Below, one piece after another: positions 44,412 through 53,390 of a stretch of DNA of 64,000 bases. This stretch comes from Bacillus sp. B15-48 (GTDB taxonomy: Bacteria > Bacillota > Bacilli > Bacillales > Cytobacillaceae). Under the pieces are notes generated by a model. It did not search any database and had not been told where the DNA came from. It saw nothing but the letters and a program-made list of their open reading frames with translations. A program made the translations under genes and the position numbers. The stretch is from NCBI RefSeq assembly GCF_016879755.1, contig NZ_WOFU01000003.1:186001-250000 (forward strand). The letters run 5' to 3'. Within the stretch, counting starts at the first letter, position 1, and each line of letters opens with the position of its first letter.

Positions 44412-45329
44412 CTAGTCCTTATCATCCTTCTCATCATTATTCGGATAATATGGGTTAATATGAACAAACACCTGATTGACATTACTATGATTAGCTAGCA
44501 GTGCTTTTTTCACTTGTTTGGAAATTAAATGTCCTTCTTCAACAGTAAGGTGTGGATTTACTCCCACTTTTATATCGATCACAATATAATGTCCATGTGT
44601 CCTAGCTAATAATTCATCCACCCTTTTTACATCTTGAACCTTTTTTACTGTTTCAATAAAAGGTTGAATCTCCTCGTGCGCTAGAACTTGCTCCAACATG
44701 ACTGAGCTTGATTCTTTCGCCAGAGAAAATCCGATTTTAATAACGATTAATGAGACTAACAGCCCTGCTAATGGATCTAAATAAACGAGAATCGCGATGT
44801 TAAATTGTTGACCAATGATTGCACCAAAAACACCGACAAAAGCAGCAATCGATGAAAGTGCATCTGAACGGTGGTGCCATGCTTCAGCTAATAAAGCAGG
44901 ACTATTAATTTTTTTCGCGAGACGAAACTTGTATTGAAATAACGATTCTTTCACAAGAATTGAAATCATAATTGCAACTAACGCTATGCCTCGAGGTGCA
45001 CTTGGCATCTCTCCTAAAAATACTTCAAAAGAGGAAATGGCAATTTCCACACCAACAACAACCAAAAGAATTGCTACTATGATCGTTGCAACATTTTCAG
45101 CTTTCCCATGTCCATATGGGTGGTCTTCATCAGGAGGTTTTTTTGCCGTCCGTATTCCAGCAAGAACAGCAATCGACCCCGCCACATCTGAAGCAGAATG
45201 GGCTGCGTCCGCGATTAACGCTCTACTTCCGGAAATCCAACCAATCACCCCTTTCATAATGGCTAATAAACCATTTACAATGATCCCAATCCATGTCGCA
45301 AATTCAGCTTGCCTAAAACGGTCATCCAT
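44412..45329 (-). CDS. Cation diffusion facilitator (Mn/Zn/Fe exporter)
   Basis: 305 residues, six membrane segments. Metal ligands are in ADAAHSASD (TM2) and EAWHHRSDALSS (TM5), a DxxxD/HxxxD arrangement that in Bacillus CDFs such as MneP goes with manganese export, but Zn or Fe cannot be excluded. The C-terminal cytoplasmic domain has VHINPYYP and ends in a charged tail. It is monocistronic; no metal-regulator site was recognised in its leader. Confidence 0.9.
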   Translation of the reverse strand: MDDRFRQAEFATWIGIIVNGLLAIMKGVIGWISGSRALIADAAHSASDVAGSIAVLAGIRTAKKPPDEDHPYGHGKAENVATIIVAILLVVVGVEIAISSFEVFLGEMPSAPRGIALVAIMISILVKESLFQYKFRLAKKINSPALLAEAWHHRSDALSSIAAFVGVFGAIIGQQFNIAILVYLDPLAGLLVSLIVIKIGFSLAKESSSVMLEQVLAHEEIQPFIETVKKVQDVKRVDELLARTHGHYIVIDIKVGVNPHLTVEEGHLISKQVKKALLANHSNVNQVFVHINPYYPNNDEKDDKD

Positions 45330-45633
45330 CTGTTTACACCACCACTATAATTATGTATAAAATCGACCTACTCACTTGTTTACTCTTGTTAAATGTAAAT
45401 ATTATGTGGGTTTTCGGCCATTATTATGTACATGGTAAATAGCCAACCAAGCTTTTCTAATCATAGTAAAAAACTATTTACATAGCAAAAAAGAGATAAG
45501 AAATTTATCTTATCTCCCTTTTTCTAATCAATAATTTATTATTAGTTTTTAACTGTTCTTCATACTGAAAACTTAATCATCATGTAGTCGTCTGGCCAAT
45601 CGTTCTTTGCTTTCTCTTCGATGTTTGCGAATT
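45330..45633. other. Intergenic region with a short coding-like remnant
   Basis: Between the CDF and acyl-CoA dehydrogenase genes. It holds the terminator at 45493-45516 and a short minus-strand frame described among the findings. No other gene seen. Confidence 0.4.
45493..45516 (-). terminator. Terminator downstream of the acyl-CoA dehydrogenase gene
   Basis: Perfect 9-bp stem GAGATAAGA / TCTTATCTC with a 6-base loop, followed on the minus strand by TTTTTTGC. Confidence 0.85.
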
Positions 45634-46776
45634 TTACTTTTCTAATAGATATTTTGAAATTACAATTCTTTGAATTTCATTTGTTCCTTCATAAATTTGC
45701 GTGACTTTTGCATCACGGAAGAACCTTTCAACAGGATACTCTTCAGTGTACCCATATCCACCGAAAATTTGAATCGCCTCAATCGCCGTTTTCATCGCTG
45801 TATCTGTAGCATATCGTTTTGCCATTGACGCTTCTTTCCCACAGGAAATCCCTCGATTTCGAAGCTCTGCTGCGCGGTAAACCAAAAGCTGCGCTGCATC
45901 TACTTCTGTAGCCATATCAGCAATCTTAAAAGATATTCCTTGATTGGCAGCGATAGGCTTGCCGAATTGAACGCGCTGCTTTGCATAATCAATGGAAGAT
46001 TGGAGGGCAGCTTCGGCAATTCCCAAAGCTTGGGCTGCAATACCGATCCGACCAACCTCCAGATTCGCCATCGCGATTTTAAAGCCTTCCCCTTCTTTTC
46101 CCAACAAGTTTTCAGCGGGAATTTCCGCATGATCAAAAATTAATTCGGTCGTATTTGAACCGTGTAAACCCATTTTCTTTTCTTTTTTACCGACAGAAAA
46201 ACCGACCGTGTTTTTTTCAACGATGAAGGCTGAAATGCCATTGGAACCAGCTTTTGGATTAGTAACAGCAAACGTCACATAAGTATCCGCCACTCCCCCG
46301 TTCGTAATAAAGACCTTCGTTCCATTGAGAATATATTTATCTCCTTTTTTAACTGCAGTTGTCCGTAAACTCGCAGCATCAGATCCTGCTCCCGGCTCTG
46401 TCAATGCGAAAGCTCCAATATACTGACCTGATGCAAGTTTAGGGATATATTTCTTCTTTTGTTCTTTCGTTCCAAAATAAAGGATTGGATTCGTCCCGAC
46501 AGATGTATGAACAGATAAAATGACTCCGACTGTAGCACTGATTTTGGAAATCTCATGGATGGTTAGGATATAAGAAAGGAAATCAGCACCTGCACCTCCG
46601 TACTCTTCCGGAATTGGGATTCCCATTAATCCATACTCCCCCATTTTGTGAACAATGGCCAAGGGGAATTCATCTTTTTGTTCCATTATTTTTACAAAAG
46701 GTACAATCTCCTTTTGAGCAAATTCCCGTACCATTTTTCGCATCATCTCATGCTCTTCTGTTAATTGAAAACTCAT
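45634..46776 (-). CDS. Acyl-CoA dehydrogenase (AcdA/MmgC type)
   Basis: 380 residues from the ATG at 46776, with GGGAGGAG upstream. FAD- and substrate-binding segments ALTEPGAGSDAASLRTTA, ITNGGVADTYVTFA and the C-terminal IFGGYGYTEEYPVERFFRDAK with IYEGTNEIQRIV (catalytic Glu) are all present. It oxidises acyl-CoA to enoyl-CoA and passes electrons to ETF. Short-chain or branched substrates are typical of this subgroup. It stands alone. Confidence 0.93.
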   Translation of the reverse strand: MSFQLTEEHEMMRKMVREFAQKEIVPFVKIMEQKDEFPLAIVHKMGEYGLMGIPIPEEYGGAGADFLSYILTIHEISKISATVGVILSVHTSVGTNPILYFGTKEQKKKYIPKLASGQYIGAFALTEPGAGSDAASLRTTAVKKGDKYILNGTKVFITNGGVADTYVTFAVTNPKAGSNGISAFIVEKNTVGFSVGKKEKKMGLHGSNTTELIFDHAEIPAENLLGKEGEGFKIAMANLEVGRIGIAAQALGIAEAALQSSIDYAKQRVQFGKPIAANQGISFKIADMATEVDAAQLLVYRAAELRNRGISCGKEASMAKRYATDTAMKTAIEAIQIFGGYGYTEEYPVERFFRDAKVTQIYEGTNEIQRIVISKYLLEK

Positions 46777-47171
46777 GATTTTTCTCCTCCCGGGCTTGGG
46801 CTTCATTCCTTTTCTTATATTTCATTGAAATCTTACGCTAATGATTTTTGTTAAATTTTCGTGTGGAAAAAGTTAAATGCTCTTCGGGGACTATATTTTC
46901 GGACTACGGTCTGTGATTCCATTTTAATCAGGCAAATAACAATAGTCAATATTTTACAACAATTCAAAATGTTATATTATAATAAAAATGGCTAGTAGAG
47001 ATTCTCATCGGAAATACACATAAAGCCCTCTTCAACATTGGAAATGAAGACCTAAGTGAACAAATCTTGAAAATAATATTGCAAGAAAGTGTTATTTTGG
47101 TCATAATTATTAGAATAGTATAGCGATTGAAAGCGAATACAAGTGAATCTAGAAACGGAGAAAATAAACGG
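46777..47171. other. Intergenic region between acyl-CoA dehydrogenase and kinase genes
   Basis: Divergent promoters are expected here. I see no credible gene or clear operator; a weak TTGGTC-16-TATAGC lies near 47097-47124. Confidence 0.4.
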
Positions 47172-49934
47172 ATGGACAAAAAAACAAGTTCAATTAGAGG
47201 AATAATTAGCATTTCGTTTATTGTCCTTATGGTAGGCACACTGATTACAATTGGATCGATTATCTTTTCTAGCTGGAAAGCGTCGACTGACAGCATCATT
47301 TTAAAAATGGAAAACTCTTCAAGTAAATATATATTAAAAGAAATTGAAGAACTTGTTCACCTTCCATATGAAATGAATGCAATCAACCATAAGCTCATTG
47401 AAAAAGAGATTGTCAATATTCATAATCCGGTTGAGCGAGATATTTTTTTTGCAAGCATTATCCAATCGAGCAACAAAAATATCTATAGTATTAGTTTTGG
47501 GTTAGAAAATGGCGACTATTATGGTGCTCGCAGGGATGGAAACAACAATATCGAAATTTATCGAAGAAATACAGAAACAAATGGACACTCCTTTTATTAT
47601 AAAGTAACGGAGGATTTGACAGAAGGGTCGTTTGTCGAGGACTTTGGACCATTCGACCCCCGTACAAGACCTTGGTATAGCTTAACTAAAGAGGCTGATA
47701 AGCCGCTTTTTTCTCCGCTATACAAACATTTTATCAAGGATGATTTAGTTCTTACCTCAGCCTTTCCAGTTTATAAAGACGGAAAGCTTCTAGGTATTTT
47801 AGGTACAAGGATTACTCTCTCCAGTTTAAACGACCATTTGAAGGAGGTTGTCGCCGATCGAATGGCAACGGCTCTTGTTGTCGAAAGAAACTCTGGAGAT
47901 TTAATAGCAAGTTCACTTAATAAACCATCCTTCCATACCCATTCCGATGGTACATATGATAGAGTTTCAATTGACACAATTGAAAACAAAGAAATCCTCG
48001 AAGCCTTTGAAAATTATATAAAAACAAAGCAGGATAAAATAATAAAGAAAACTGAAAATGGCCATCTTCATATTAAACTCACAGAATATAAACTAGACGG
48101 AGTTGATTGGCTAATTATTACCGCTATTCCCGACCATCAGTTTACGGGGGAAATCAATAAAAACATTCAAACAGCCATTGCTTTATCCTTAATTGCCTTG
48201 CTAGTATCAATGGTCATCTATCGAAAAATCACAGATGTTATTTTAAAGCCAATCAATAATTTAATCAATGCTGCAGAAAATTTTTCAAAAGGTGAATTAC
48301 TTCAAAGAGCTAAAGTCTATAAAAATGATGAAATCGGAAAATTATCCCTCGTTTTTAATATTATGGCTGAACAATTGTATAAACATATTAATCACCTAGA
48401 AGAAAAAGTAAAAGAACGAACGACTGAAATCGAAAAGGCCAATATTGAGTTAAAATATGCTAAATTAGAAGCGGACAAAGCCAATGAAGCTAAAAGCGAA
48501 TTTCTAGCAAATATGAGCCATGAACTTCGTACACCGCTAAATGCGATTATTGGGTTTAGTGAACTTTTGCAAACAACGATAAAAGATGAAAAACACCAAA
48601 ACTATATTCGTACAATTCATAGTTCTGGAAATAGTTTATTAGTTCTTATTAATGATATTCTTGACCTTTCTAAAATTGAGGCAGGGAAAATGGATATCCA
48701 TTACAAGCCAATCAAACTTTTCGCAGTGATTAAAGAGATTGAAACCATTTTTATGCAAAAAATTGATAGAAAAGAGATTGAGTTCTTCATAGACATCCCG
48801 AATGATTTTCCAAATATCATACTATTCGACGAGGGAAGGCTTAGACAAATTTTATTAAACTTAGTAGGAAATGCCGTTAAATTTACAGAAAAAGGCTATG
48901 TAAAGCTATCGATAAAAGCTACATCTTTTTACAAAGATGATAAGAGTTATGTCGACCTTCACCTTTCTGTTGAAGATACTGGGATTGGTATTCCTGATAA
49001 GGAAAGAGAAAGAATTTTTGAAGCTTTCACCCAAATATCCGGTCAAAGTATTAAGAAATATGGGGGTACCGGTCTAGGGCTTTCGATCACTAAGAAATTA
49101 GTAGAAACGATGAATGGGGAACTGTCGGTCAAAAGTGAAATTGGAAAAGGGAGCATTTTTCATATCAAATTTGGGAATATCCAAGTTTTAGACAATGTAT
49201 TATTTTCTGAAGAGACGGCTTGCTTCAACGATTGGTATAATCGATTTGAAGGGGCAACCATCCTTGTCGCTGATGATAATGAAACAAATCGTTTCTTTTT
49301 ATATGAATTATTGTCAAAGGCTGGGGTTCGGGTACTTTTAGCTAAAAATGGTCACGAAGTCATTACTATTTGCGAGACTGAAAAACCAGATTTAATTATA
49401 ACAGACTTGGTGATGCCATTAATGAATGGGGATGAAACGGTTACGAAGTTTAGAGAGCACGCTAATACACCTGAAATTCCAATCATTGCTTTAAGTGCAG
49501 TTACTTCTCAACAAATACCTGAGAATATTGAGTATAATGGTTATTTAATGAAACCTGTCCATATTTCAGAGTTATTTAGTAAAATTTCTCCATTCCTTCA
49601 ACAGAGGACAAGTGACAATCGTAAAATCCCTTCCCATGTCGAAGTAGGAAATAAGAAAAATTCAATACCTCCGGAAGTTCTAGTTGACATTAGGAATCAA
49701 TTGAATCCTTTGATTGAAAAGTTAGAGACCTCCATTCTTATTAGCAGCGTGAAAAAATTAGCTGAACAATCCATTTCATTAGGGCAGTTACATCAATTGG
49801 AGTTTCTCACATCGCTAGGAAACGAATTAATGAATCATGCAGAATGCTACGAAATTGTAAACATTAAATTGAAATTAAAACAAATTGAAAAAATACTAGC
49901 AGAGGATAATTCATATGGAAAAGATAAACAATAA
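47172..49934 (+). CDS. Hybrid sensor histidine kinase (dCache-HAMP-HisKA-HATPase-REC)
   Basis: 920 residues from the ATG at 47172 (CGGAGAAAA upstream; the longer start lacks a ribosome site). Membrane helix at about 12-35, an extracellular double-Cache sensor (about 40-330, with DPRTRPWYSLTKE), a second helix at about 345, HAMP, a coiled coil, HisKA with the phospho-acceptor His450 (MSHELRTPLNAIIGF), HATPase (GNAVKFTEKG, DTGIGIPDKE, YGGTGLGLSI) and a REC domain with Asp745 (DLIITDLVMP). The last 100 residues are helical and lack an obvious HPt histidine. It overlaps the next gene by 20 bases, so both are co-translated. Confidence 0.92.
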   Translation: MDKKTSSIRGIISISFIVLMVGTLITIGSIIFSSWKASTDSIILKMENSSSKYILKEIEELVHLPYEMNAINHKLIEKEIVNIHNPVERDIFFASIIQSSNKNIYSISFGLENGDYYGARRDGNNNIEIYRRNTETNGHSFYYKVTEDLTEGSFVEDFGPFDPRTRPWYSLTKEADKPLFSPLYKHFIKDDLVLTSAFPVYKDGKLLGILGTRITLSSLNDHLKEVVADRMATALVVERNSGDLIASSLNKPSFHTHSDGTYDRVSIDTIENKEILEAFENYIKTKQDKIIKKTENGHLHIKLTEYKLDGVDWLIITAIPDHQFTGEINKNIQTAIALSLIALLVSMVIYRKITDVILKPINNLINAAENFSKGELLQRAKVYKNDEIGKLSLVFNIMAEQLYKHINHLEEKVKERTTEIEKANIELKYAKLEADKANEAKSEFLANMSHELRTPLNAIIGFSELLQTTIKDEKHQNYIRTIHSSGNSLLVLINDILDLSKIEAGKMDIHYKPIKLFAVIKEIETIFMQKIDRKEIEFFIDIPNDFPNIILFDEGRLRQILLNLVGNAVKFTEKGYVKLSIKATSFYKDDKSYVDLHLSVEDTGIGIPDKERERIFEAFTQISGQSIKKYGGTGLGLSITKKLVETMNGELSVKSEIGKGSIFHIKFGNIQVLDNVLFSEETACFNDWYNRFEGATILVADDNETNRFFLYELLSKAGVRVLLAKNGHEVITICETEKPDLIITDLVMPLMNGDETVTKFREHANTPEIPIIALSAVTSQQIPENIEYNGYLMKPVHISELFSKISPFLQQRTSDNRKIPSHVEVGNKKNSIPPEVLVDIRNQLNPLIEKLETSILISSVKKLAEQSISLGQLHQLEFLTSLGNELMNHAECYEIVNIKLKLKQIEKILAEDNSYGKDKQ

Positions 49935-51492
49935 TCTAGTATTAATCGTTGATGACAACCCTAATAATATTCAAGTTCTAGCGACGATCATGGCAGAGTG
50001 TCATTATGAGCTTGGAATTGCTCAAAGCGCAAAGGAAGTTTATCAGTTTTTAGAGGAATACACCCCAACACTCATTTTATTAGACGTTGAAATGCCCGAT
50101 ATCGACGGCTATGAAGTTTGTTGTACCATTAAAAGAGACGATAAGCTTAAAGAAATCCCGATTATCTTTTTAACTGTTAAGGGGGAGCCCGAAGATATTG
50201 TGAAAGGGTTTGATTTAGGGGCTGTTGACTATATTACAAAACCTTTTAATAGGAAAGAACTCATCTCGAGAGTACGGACTCATATTGCTCTCAAAAACTC
50301 AAGGGATGAACTAGCTCGAAAGAATTATGAACTAGAAGATGTTATAAAAACTAGACGAAAACTTGAAAGAGAAAAAGATTTGTTAACGAAACAATTGCTT
50401 CAACATCATGATCTCTTAGAAAAAAAAGTCGAGGAGCGGACAAAAGAATTAGCAAATGCGAATAATAAAATCAACAAAATTGTCGAAAGCATTACAGATG
50501 GTTTTGCTGCACTTGACAAAGATTGGCGTTATGTTTATGTCAATAAACATCACTTTTACACCGAACAGCTAACAACAAAGGAGCTATTTGGAAAAAACAT
50601 ATGGGAAGTATTTCCGAAAGCGATTGGTACAAAGTGGTACTTAGAACTTCATCGAGCAATGAAAGAAAGGATCCCTTCCCGATTCGAAACGACCTCACCT
50701 TATAATAATGCTTGGTATGAAGTGTCAGTTTACCCATTTGAAGATGGAATCTGTGTGTTTTTTAAAGATATAACTGAAAAAAAGACCTATGAAAAGGAAA
50801 TGAAACGGTTATCTGGGCTTGACTTAATCGGACAAATGGCGGCAGGGATTAGCCATGAAATTCGTAACCCTATGACGACTGTTCGTGGTTTTTTACAGCT
50901 ATTAAACACCAAAAATGAATTATCAGAGTTTAATCATTACTTTACATTAATGATTGAGGAAATTGACCGTGCGAACTCCATTATTACTGAATTTCTTTCC
51001 ATGGGAAATACAAGGACAACTAATTTGGAGATGTTAGACTTAAATTCGATCATAACGGATATAATTCCCTTACTTCATGCGAATGCATTTAACCAGAATA
51101 AGCAAATTCAATTGGAGACCTCTGAGATTCCCCGCCTTCGATTGAACCGGAATGAAATTAGGCAGTTGATTCTGAATCTATACCGAAACGGCTTAGAAGC
51201 CATGGACGAAGGGGAAATCCTTACGATTAGAACTTACACAGAATTGGATGTTGTTGTGCTTGCAGTTGAGGATCAAGGAAAAGGAATCGAACCAGAAGTT
51301 TTGGAAAAACTAGGTACCCCCTTCTTCTCGACAAAGGATAATGGAACGGGCTTAGGACTAGGTGTCTGTTATGGAATCGCTAACCGTCACCAAGCAAAAA
51401 TTGATATTCAAACCGGAGAAAATGGGACAACCTTTTTAGTGAAATTCAAAACGGAAAATTCACAGTCACCACAGTTACTGTCAAACTTATAA
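49915..51492 (+). CDS. REC-PAS-histidine kinase
   Basis: 525 residues. N-terminal REC with Asp57 (LILLDVEMPD) and KPF near 105, a coiled coil (about 125-180), one PAS domain (about 183-290), HisKA with His314 (GISHEIRNPMTTVRGF), and HATPase (NLYRNGLEAM, DQGKGIEPEVL, GTGLGLGVCYGI) of the KinA-E/NtrB-like subgroup. It overlaps the membrane kinase gene by 20 bases. A likely phosphorelay runs from the sensor kinase to this receiver and then to a response regulator encoded elsewhere. There is no DNA-binding output gene in the window. Confidence 0.92.
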   Translation: MEKINNNLVLIVDDNPNNIQVLATIMAECHYELGIAQSAKEVYQFLEEYTPTLILLDVEMPDIDGYEVCCTIKRDDKLKEIPIIFLTVKGEPEDIVKGFDLGAVDYITKPFNRKELISRVRTHIALKNSRDELARKNYELEDVIKTRRKLEREKDLLTKQLLQHHDLLEKKVEERTKELANANNKINKIVESITDGFAALDKDWRYVYVNKHHFYTEQLTTKELFGKNIWEVFPKAIGTKWYLELHRAMKERIPSRFETTSPYNNAWYEVSVYPFEDGICVFFKDITEKKTYEKEMKRLSGLDLIGQMAAGISHEIRNPMTTVRGFLQLLNTKNELSEFNHYFTLMIEEIDRANSIITEFLSMGNTRTTNLEMLDLNSIITDIIPLLHANAFNQNKQIQLETSEIPRLRLNRNEIRQLILNLYRNGLEAMDEGEILTIRTYTELDVVVLAVEDQGKGIEPEVLEKLGTPFFSTKDNGTGLGLGVCYGIANRHQAKIDIQTGENGTTFLVKFKTENSQSPQLLSNL

Positions 51493-51544
51493 GTTACTTG
51501 CGAAAACAACATTCATTAAATGCACTACTAGGAGTTGCTTGTAT

Positions 51545-51895
51545 ATGTCAAAGAGTAAAAACAAATTAAAAGATAAGGCATTGTCAGCTGTAAATAAATT
51601 TAAAGCGACCATTAAAGAAAAGTATTTTCAATTAGCTGATATCCCCTCTGTCTCTGTCCAGGAGTTGGCCGATTTTGTTCAGAGTCACCCTAACACGGCC
51701 AAAAATCAAAAAAAGCTTTTAGGAATCACTTTCACATTCTATCACTTACAGATTGAAAATAATTCTTTTTATTTAGAAACGAATGACTTTCGCATTTTAC
51801 AACTAGATGTTTTTTTAAACGGAACCCCATTTATAGCTTATCGTTCTTATCGAGATTTCTATAGGCTCAATACCCCAATAAAGTGGAAGCAATAA
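51545..51895 (+). CDS. Hypothetical protein
   Basis: 116 residues from the ATG at 51545 (TAGGAG about 10 bases upstream; a TTG at 51539 is possible). Basic N-terminal helix (NKLKDKALSAVNKFKATIKEK), then a short mixed domain with HPNTAKNQKK and a beta-rich end. No family recognised. It lies 52 bp behind the kinase pair and may be part of its transcript. Confidence 0.6.
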   Translation: MSKSKNKLKDKALSAVNKFKATIKEKYFQLADIPSVSVQELADFVQSHPNTAKNQKKLLGITFTFYHLQIENNSFYLETNDFRILQLDVFLNGTPFIAYRSYRDFYRLNTPIKWKQ

Positions 51896-51906
51896 CCTGC
51901 ACGAAA

Positions 51907-51950
51907 AAAGGTGTTCGCTCTTACATAAAATTGTAAGAATGAACACCTTT
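51907..51950. terminator. Bidirectional terminator
   Basis: Stem AAAGGTGTTC / GAACACCTTT with inner CTTACA / TGTAAG, between convergent genes. Confidence 0.85.
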
Positions 51951-51963
51951 CTTTTATCCTCAT

Positions 51964-52536
51964 TTATTTGTATCCTTTCAATACATTCGTTAATTCATCT
52001 GAAATCATTTTTAACGGTTCACTTGTCTTTTTCGTTAAACAAAGGATAATCGCTCCTTCGAAAATGGCCAACAACACAAGGGAAATTGAATTGGCCTTTT
52101 CAGTCGAAAAACCCTCTGCGATTAATTTTTTAAAGCAGATACTTTGTATCTTAGCGTAAAGATTCGTACAAGTTTGGCGAACAGATTCACTTAGGGAGCC
52201 CATTTCACTAACGATACTTGTTATCGTATAACCAGTGATCGTACCGTCTCGTTCAAAATCAGCTATTATCATATCAATCATTGCTTGTGAAGCTTCTTGA
52301 ATCGTTTCGTATTGGTTGAAAATCCTTTCTATATTTGATGTAATTGTATCACTCATCGACTGTAAACAAGCAATGAGCAATTCTTCTTTTCCGTTGGGAA
52401 AATGATGATAAAGCGAGCCTTTTGTCACTTTACTTATTTTTAAAATTTCATTTAGTCCTACCCCATTATATCCTTTTTGCTGGAATAGGATTTTTGCGTT
52501 TTCAATAATCAGAGATTTTGTATCCAATTCTGTCAT
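51964..52536 (-). CDS. TetR/AcrR-family regulator (LmrA/YxaF-like)
   Basis: 190 residues from the ATG at 52536, with GGAGGG just upstream; a TTG three codons inside is better spaced. TetR helix-turn-helix VGLNEILKISKVTKGSLYHHF and a C-terminal domain of the LmrA/YxaF type (TGYTITSIVSE). Members usually repress an efflux pump or oxidoreductase gene; none is adjacent, so the target is unknown. The palindrome at 52610-52621 upstream is a candidate operator. Confidence 0.85.
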   Translation of the reverse strand: MTELDTKSLIIENAKILFQQKGYNGVGLNEILKISKVTKGSLYHHFPNGKEELLIACLQSMSDTITSNIERIFNQYETIQEASQAMIDMIIADFERDGTITGYTITSIVSEMGSLSESVRQTCTNLYAKIQSICFKKLIAEGFSTEKANSISLVLLAIFEGAIILCLTKKTSEPLKMISDELTNVLKGYK

Positions 52537-52609
52537 GCCCTCCATAAAAGCGTCTGATCGATTTAATAGAAACATATGTAATGACGTGCCTAAAAGTTAT
52601 CTAAAATCT

Positions 52610-52621
52610 AAACTATAGTTT
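52610..52621. promoter_or_regulatory. Palindrome upstream of the TetR gene
   Basis: Perfect 12-bp palindrome AAACTATAGTTT about 75 bp ahead of the TetR start, possible autoregulatory site. Confidence 0.4.
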
Positions 52622-52744
52622 ACCACGTAGTTCATTTAAAAACTATTTCTTCTAAACCACCCTGAAAAGAAGAGGCTCAGTTTAATTGCTCAATAAAAAA
52701 TATTGTAAAATAGGAAGGTTTCCATTATTAGAACGCTCCCAACC

Positions 52745-52796
52745 GTCAACTCAGTTGACAATATTCCAAAAATAGGCTATTATTAACTAAGTCGAC
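52745..52796 (+). promoter_or_regulatory. carD-like gene promoter with two MarR-type operators
   Basis: The perfect palindrome GTCAACTCAGTTGAC (52745-52759) supplies the -35 TTGACA (52755-52760). A 17-bp spacer leads to TATTAT (52778-52783). A second, imperfect copy, ATTAACTAAGTCGAC (52782-52796), lies just downstream. The same 15-bp site is found at the gyrB-like and marR promoters. Confidence 0.85.
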
Positions 52797-52819
52797 AATA
52801 TGAAAATAGGAGCGAAAAA

Positions 52820-53329
52820 ATGTTTAATATAGGGGATTTGATTATTTACTCAGCACATGGTCTATGCAAAATTGATGATATTTGTGACAAAACGATTTCC
52901 GGAATTACACGCAAATATTATGTCATGCACCCAGTGAAAAATAGCCAACAATTGACCATTAGTACTCCTGTTGATAATGATAAAGTCGTTATGCTAGAAC
53001 TTATCGATAAAGAAGAAGCAAGAGAGATCCTTGAGTCCTTTAAACAACCAGGAATTCGTTGGGATGACAAACCTAACAGTCGTAACCAAGTATTTTCTGA
53101 CATTGTTAATACAGGGAATCGCAAAGAAATTGCTAAAGTGGTAAATACTTTATTACGGAAAAAACTAGCAGCAGAAGCAAACGAAAAAAAACTGTATGAA
53201 CAAGACAATCGACTGTTAAATCATGTTCAAAACATATTGTTTGAAGAATTAGCCATCTCATTGAACACGAATATTGATGGTATAAATAATACAGTTATTC
53301 GTTTCTTAAAATGCAATGAACCAAACTAG
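52820..53329 (+). CDS. CarD-family RNA polymerase-binding protein
   Basis: 169 residues. N-terminal Tudor-like CarD/TRCF domain (MFNIGDLIIYSAHGLCKIDDI, RKYYVMHP) that in other bacteria binds the RNA polymerase beta subunit. The helical C-terminus has the conserved Trp81 (GIRWDDKPNSRNQ) which in CarD wedges into the upstream edge of the bubble. CarD proteins change open-complex stability and so shift expression of many promoters, including rRNA. It is convergent with the GyrB paralogue; the ribosome site is TAGGAG. The promoter holds the same palindrome as the gyrB and marR promoters, so it is in the same regulon. Confidence 0.9.
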   Translation: MFNIGDLIIYSAHGLCKIDDICDKTISGITRKYYVMHPVKNSQQLTISTPVDNDKVVMLELIDKEEAREILESFKQPGIRWDDKPNSRNQVFSDIVNTGNRKEIAKVVNTLLRKKLAAEANEKKLYEQDNRLLNHVQNILFEELAISLNTNIDGINNTVIRFLKCNEPN

Positions 53330-53337
53330 ATTAGAAT

Positions 53338-53369
53338 AACCGGACCATTATTTTAAAAATGGTCCGGTT
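53338..53369 (+). terminator. Terminator of the carD-like gene
   Basis: Perfect 12-bp stem AACCGGACCATT / AATGGTCCGGTT, then TTTTTAT. Confidence 0.95.
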
Positions 53370-53390
53370 TTTTATATCAGTTTGATAAAG

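Noticed and set aside
46964-47299. Minus-strand frame of 111 codons
   Set aside because: It overlaps the start of the hybrid kinase gene, has no ribosome site and no recognisable domain.
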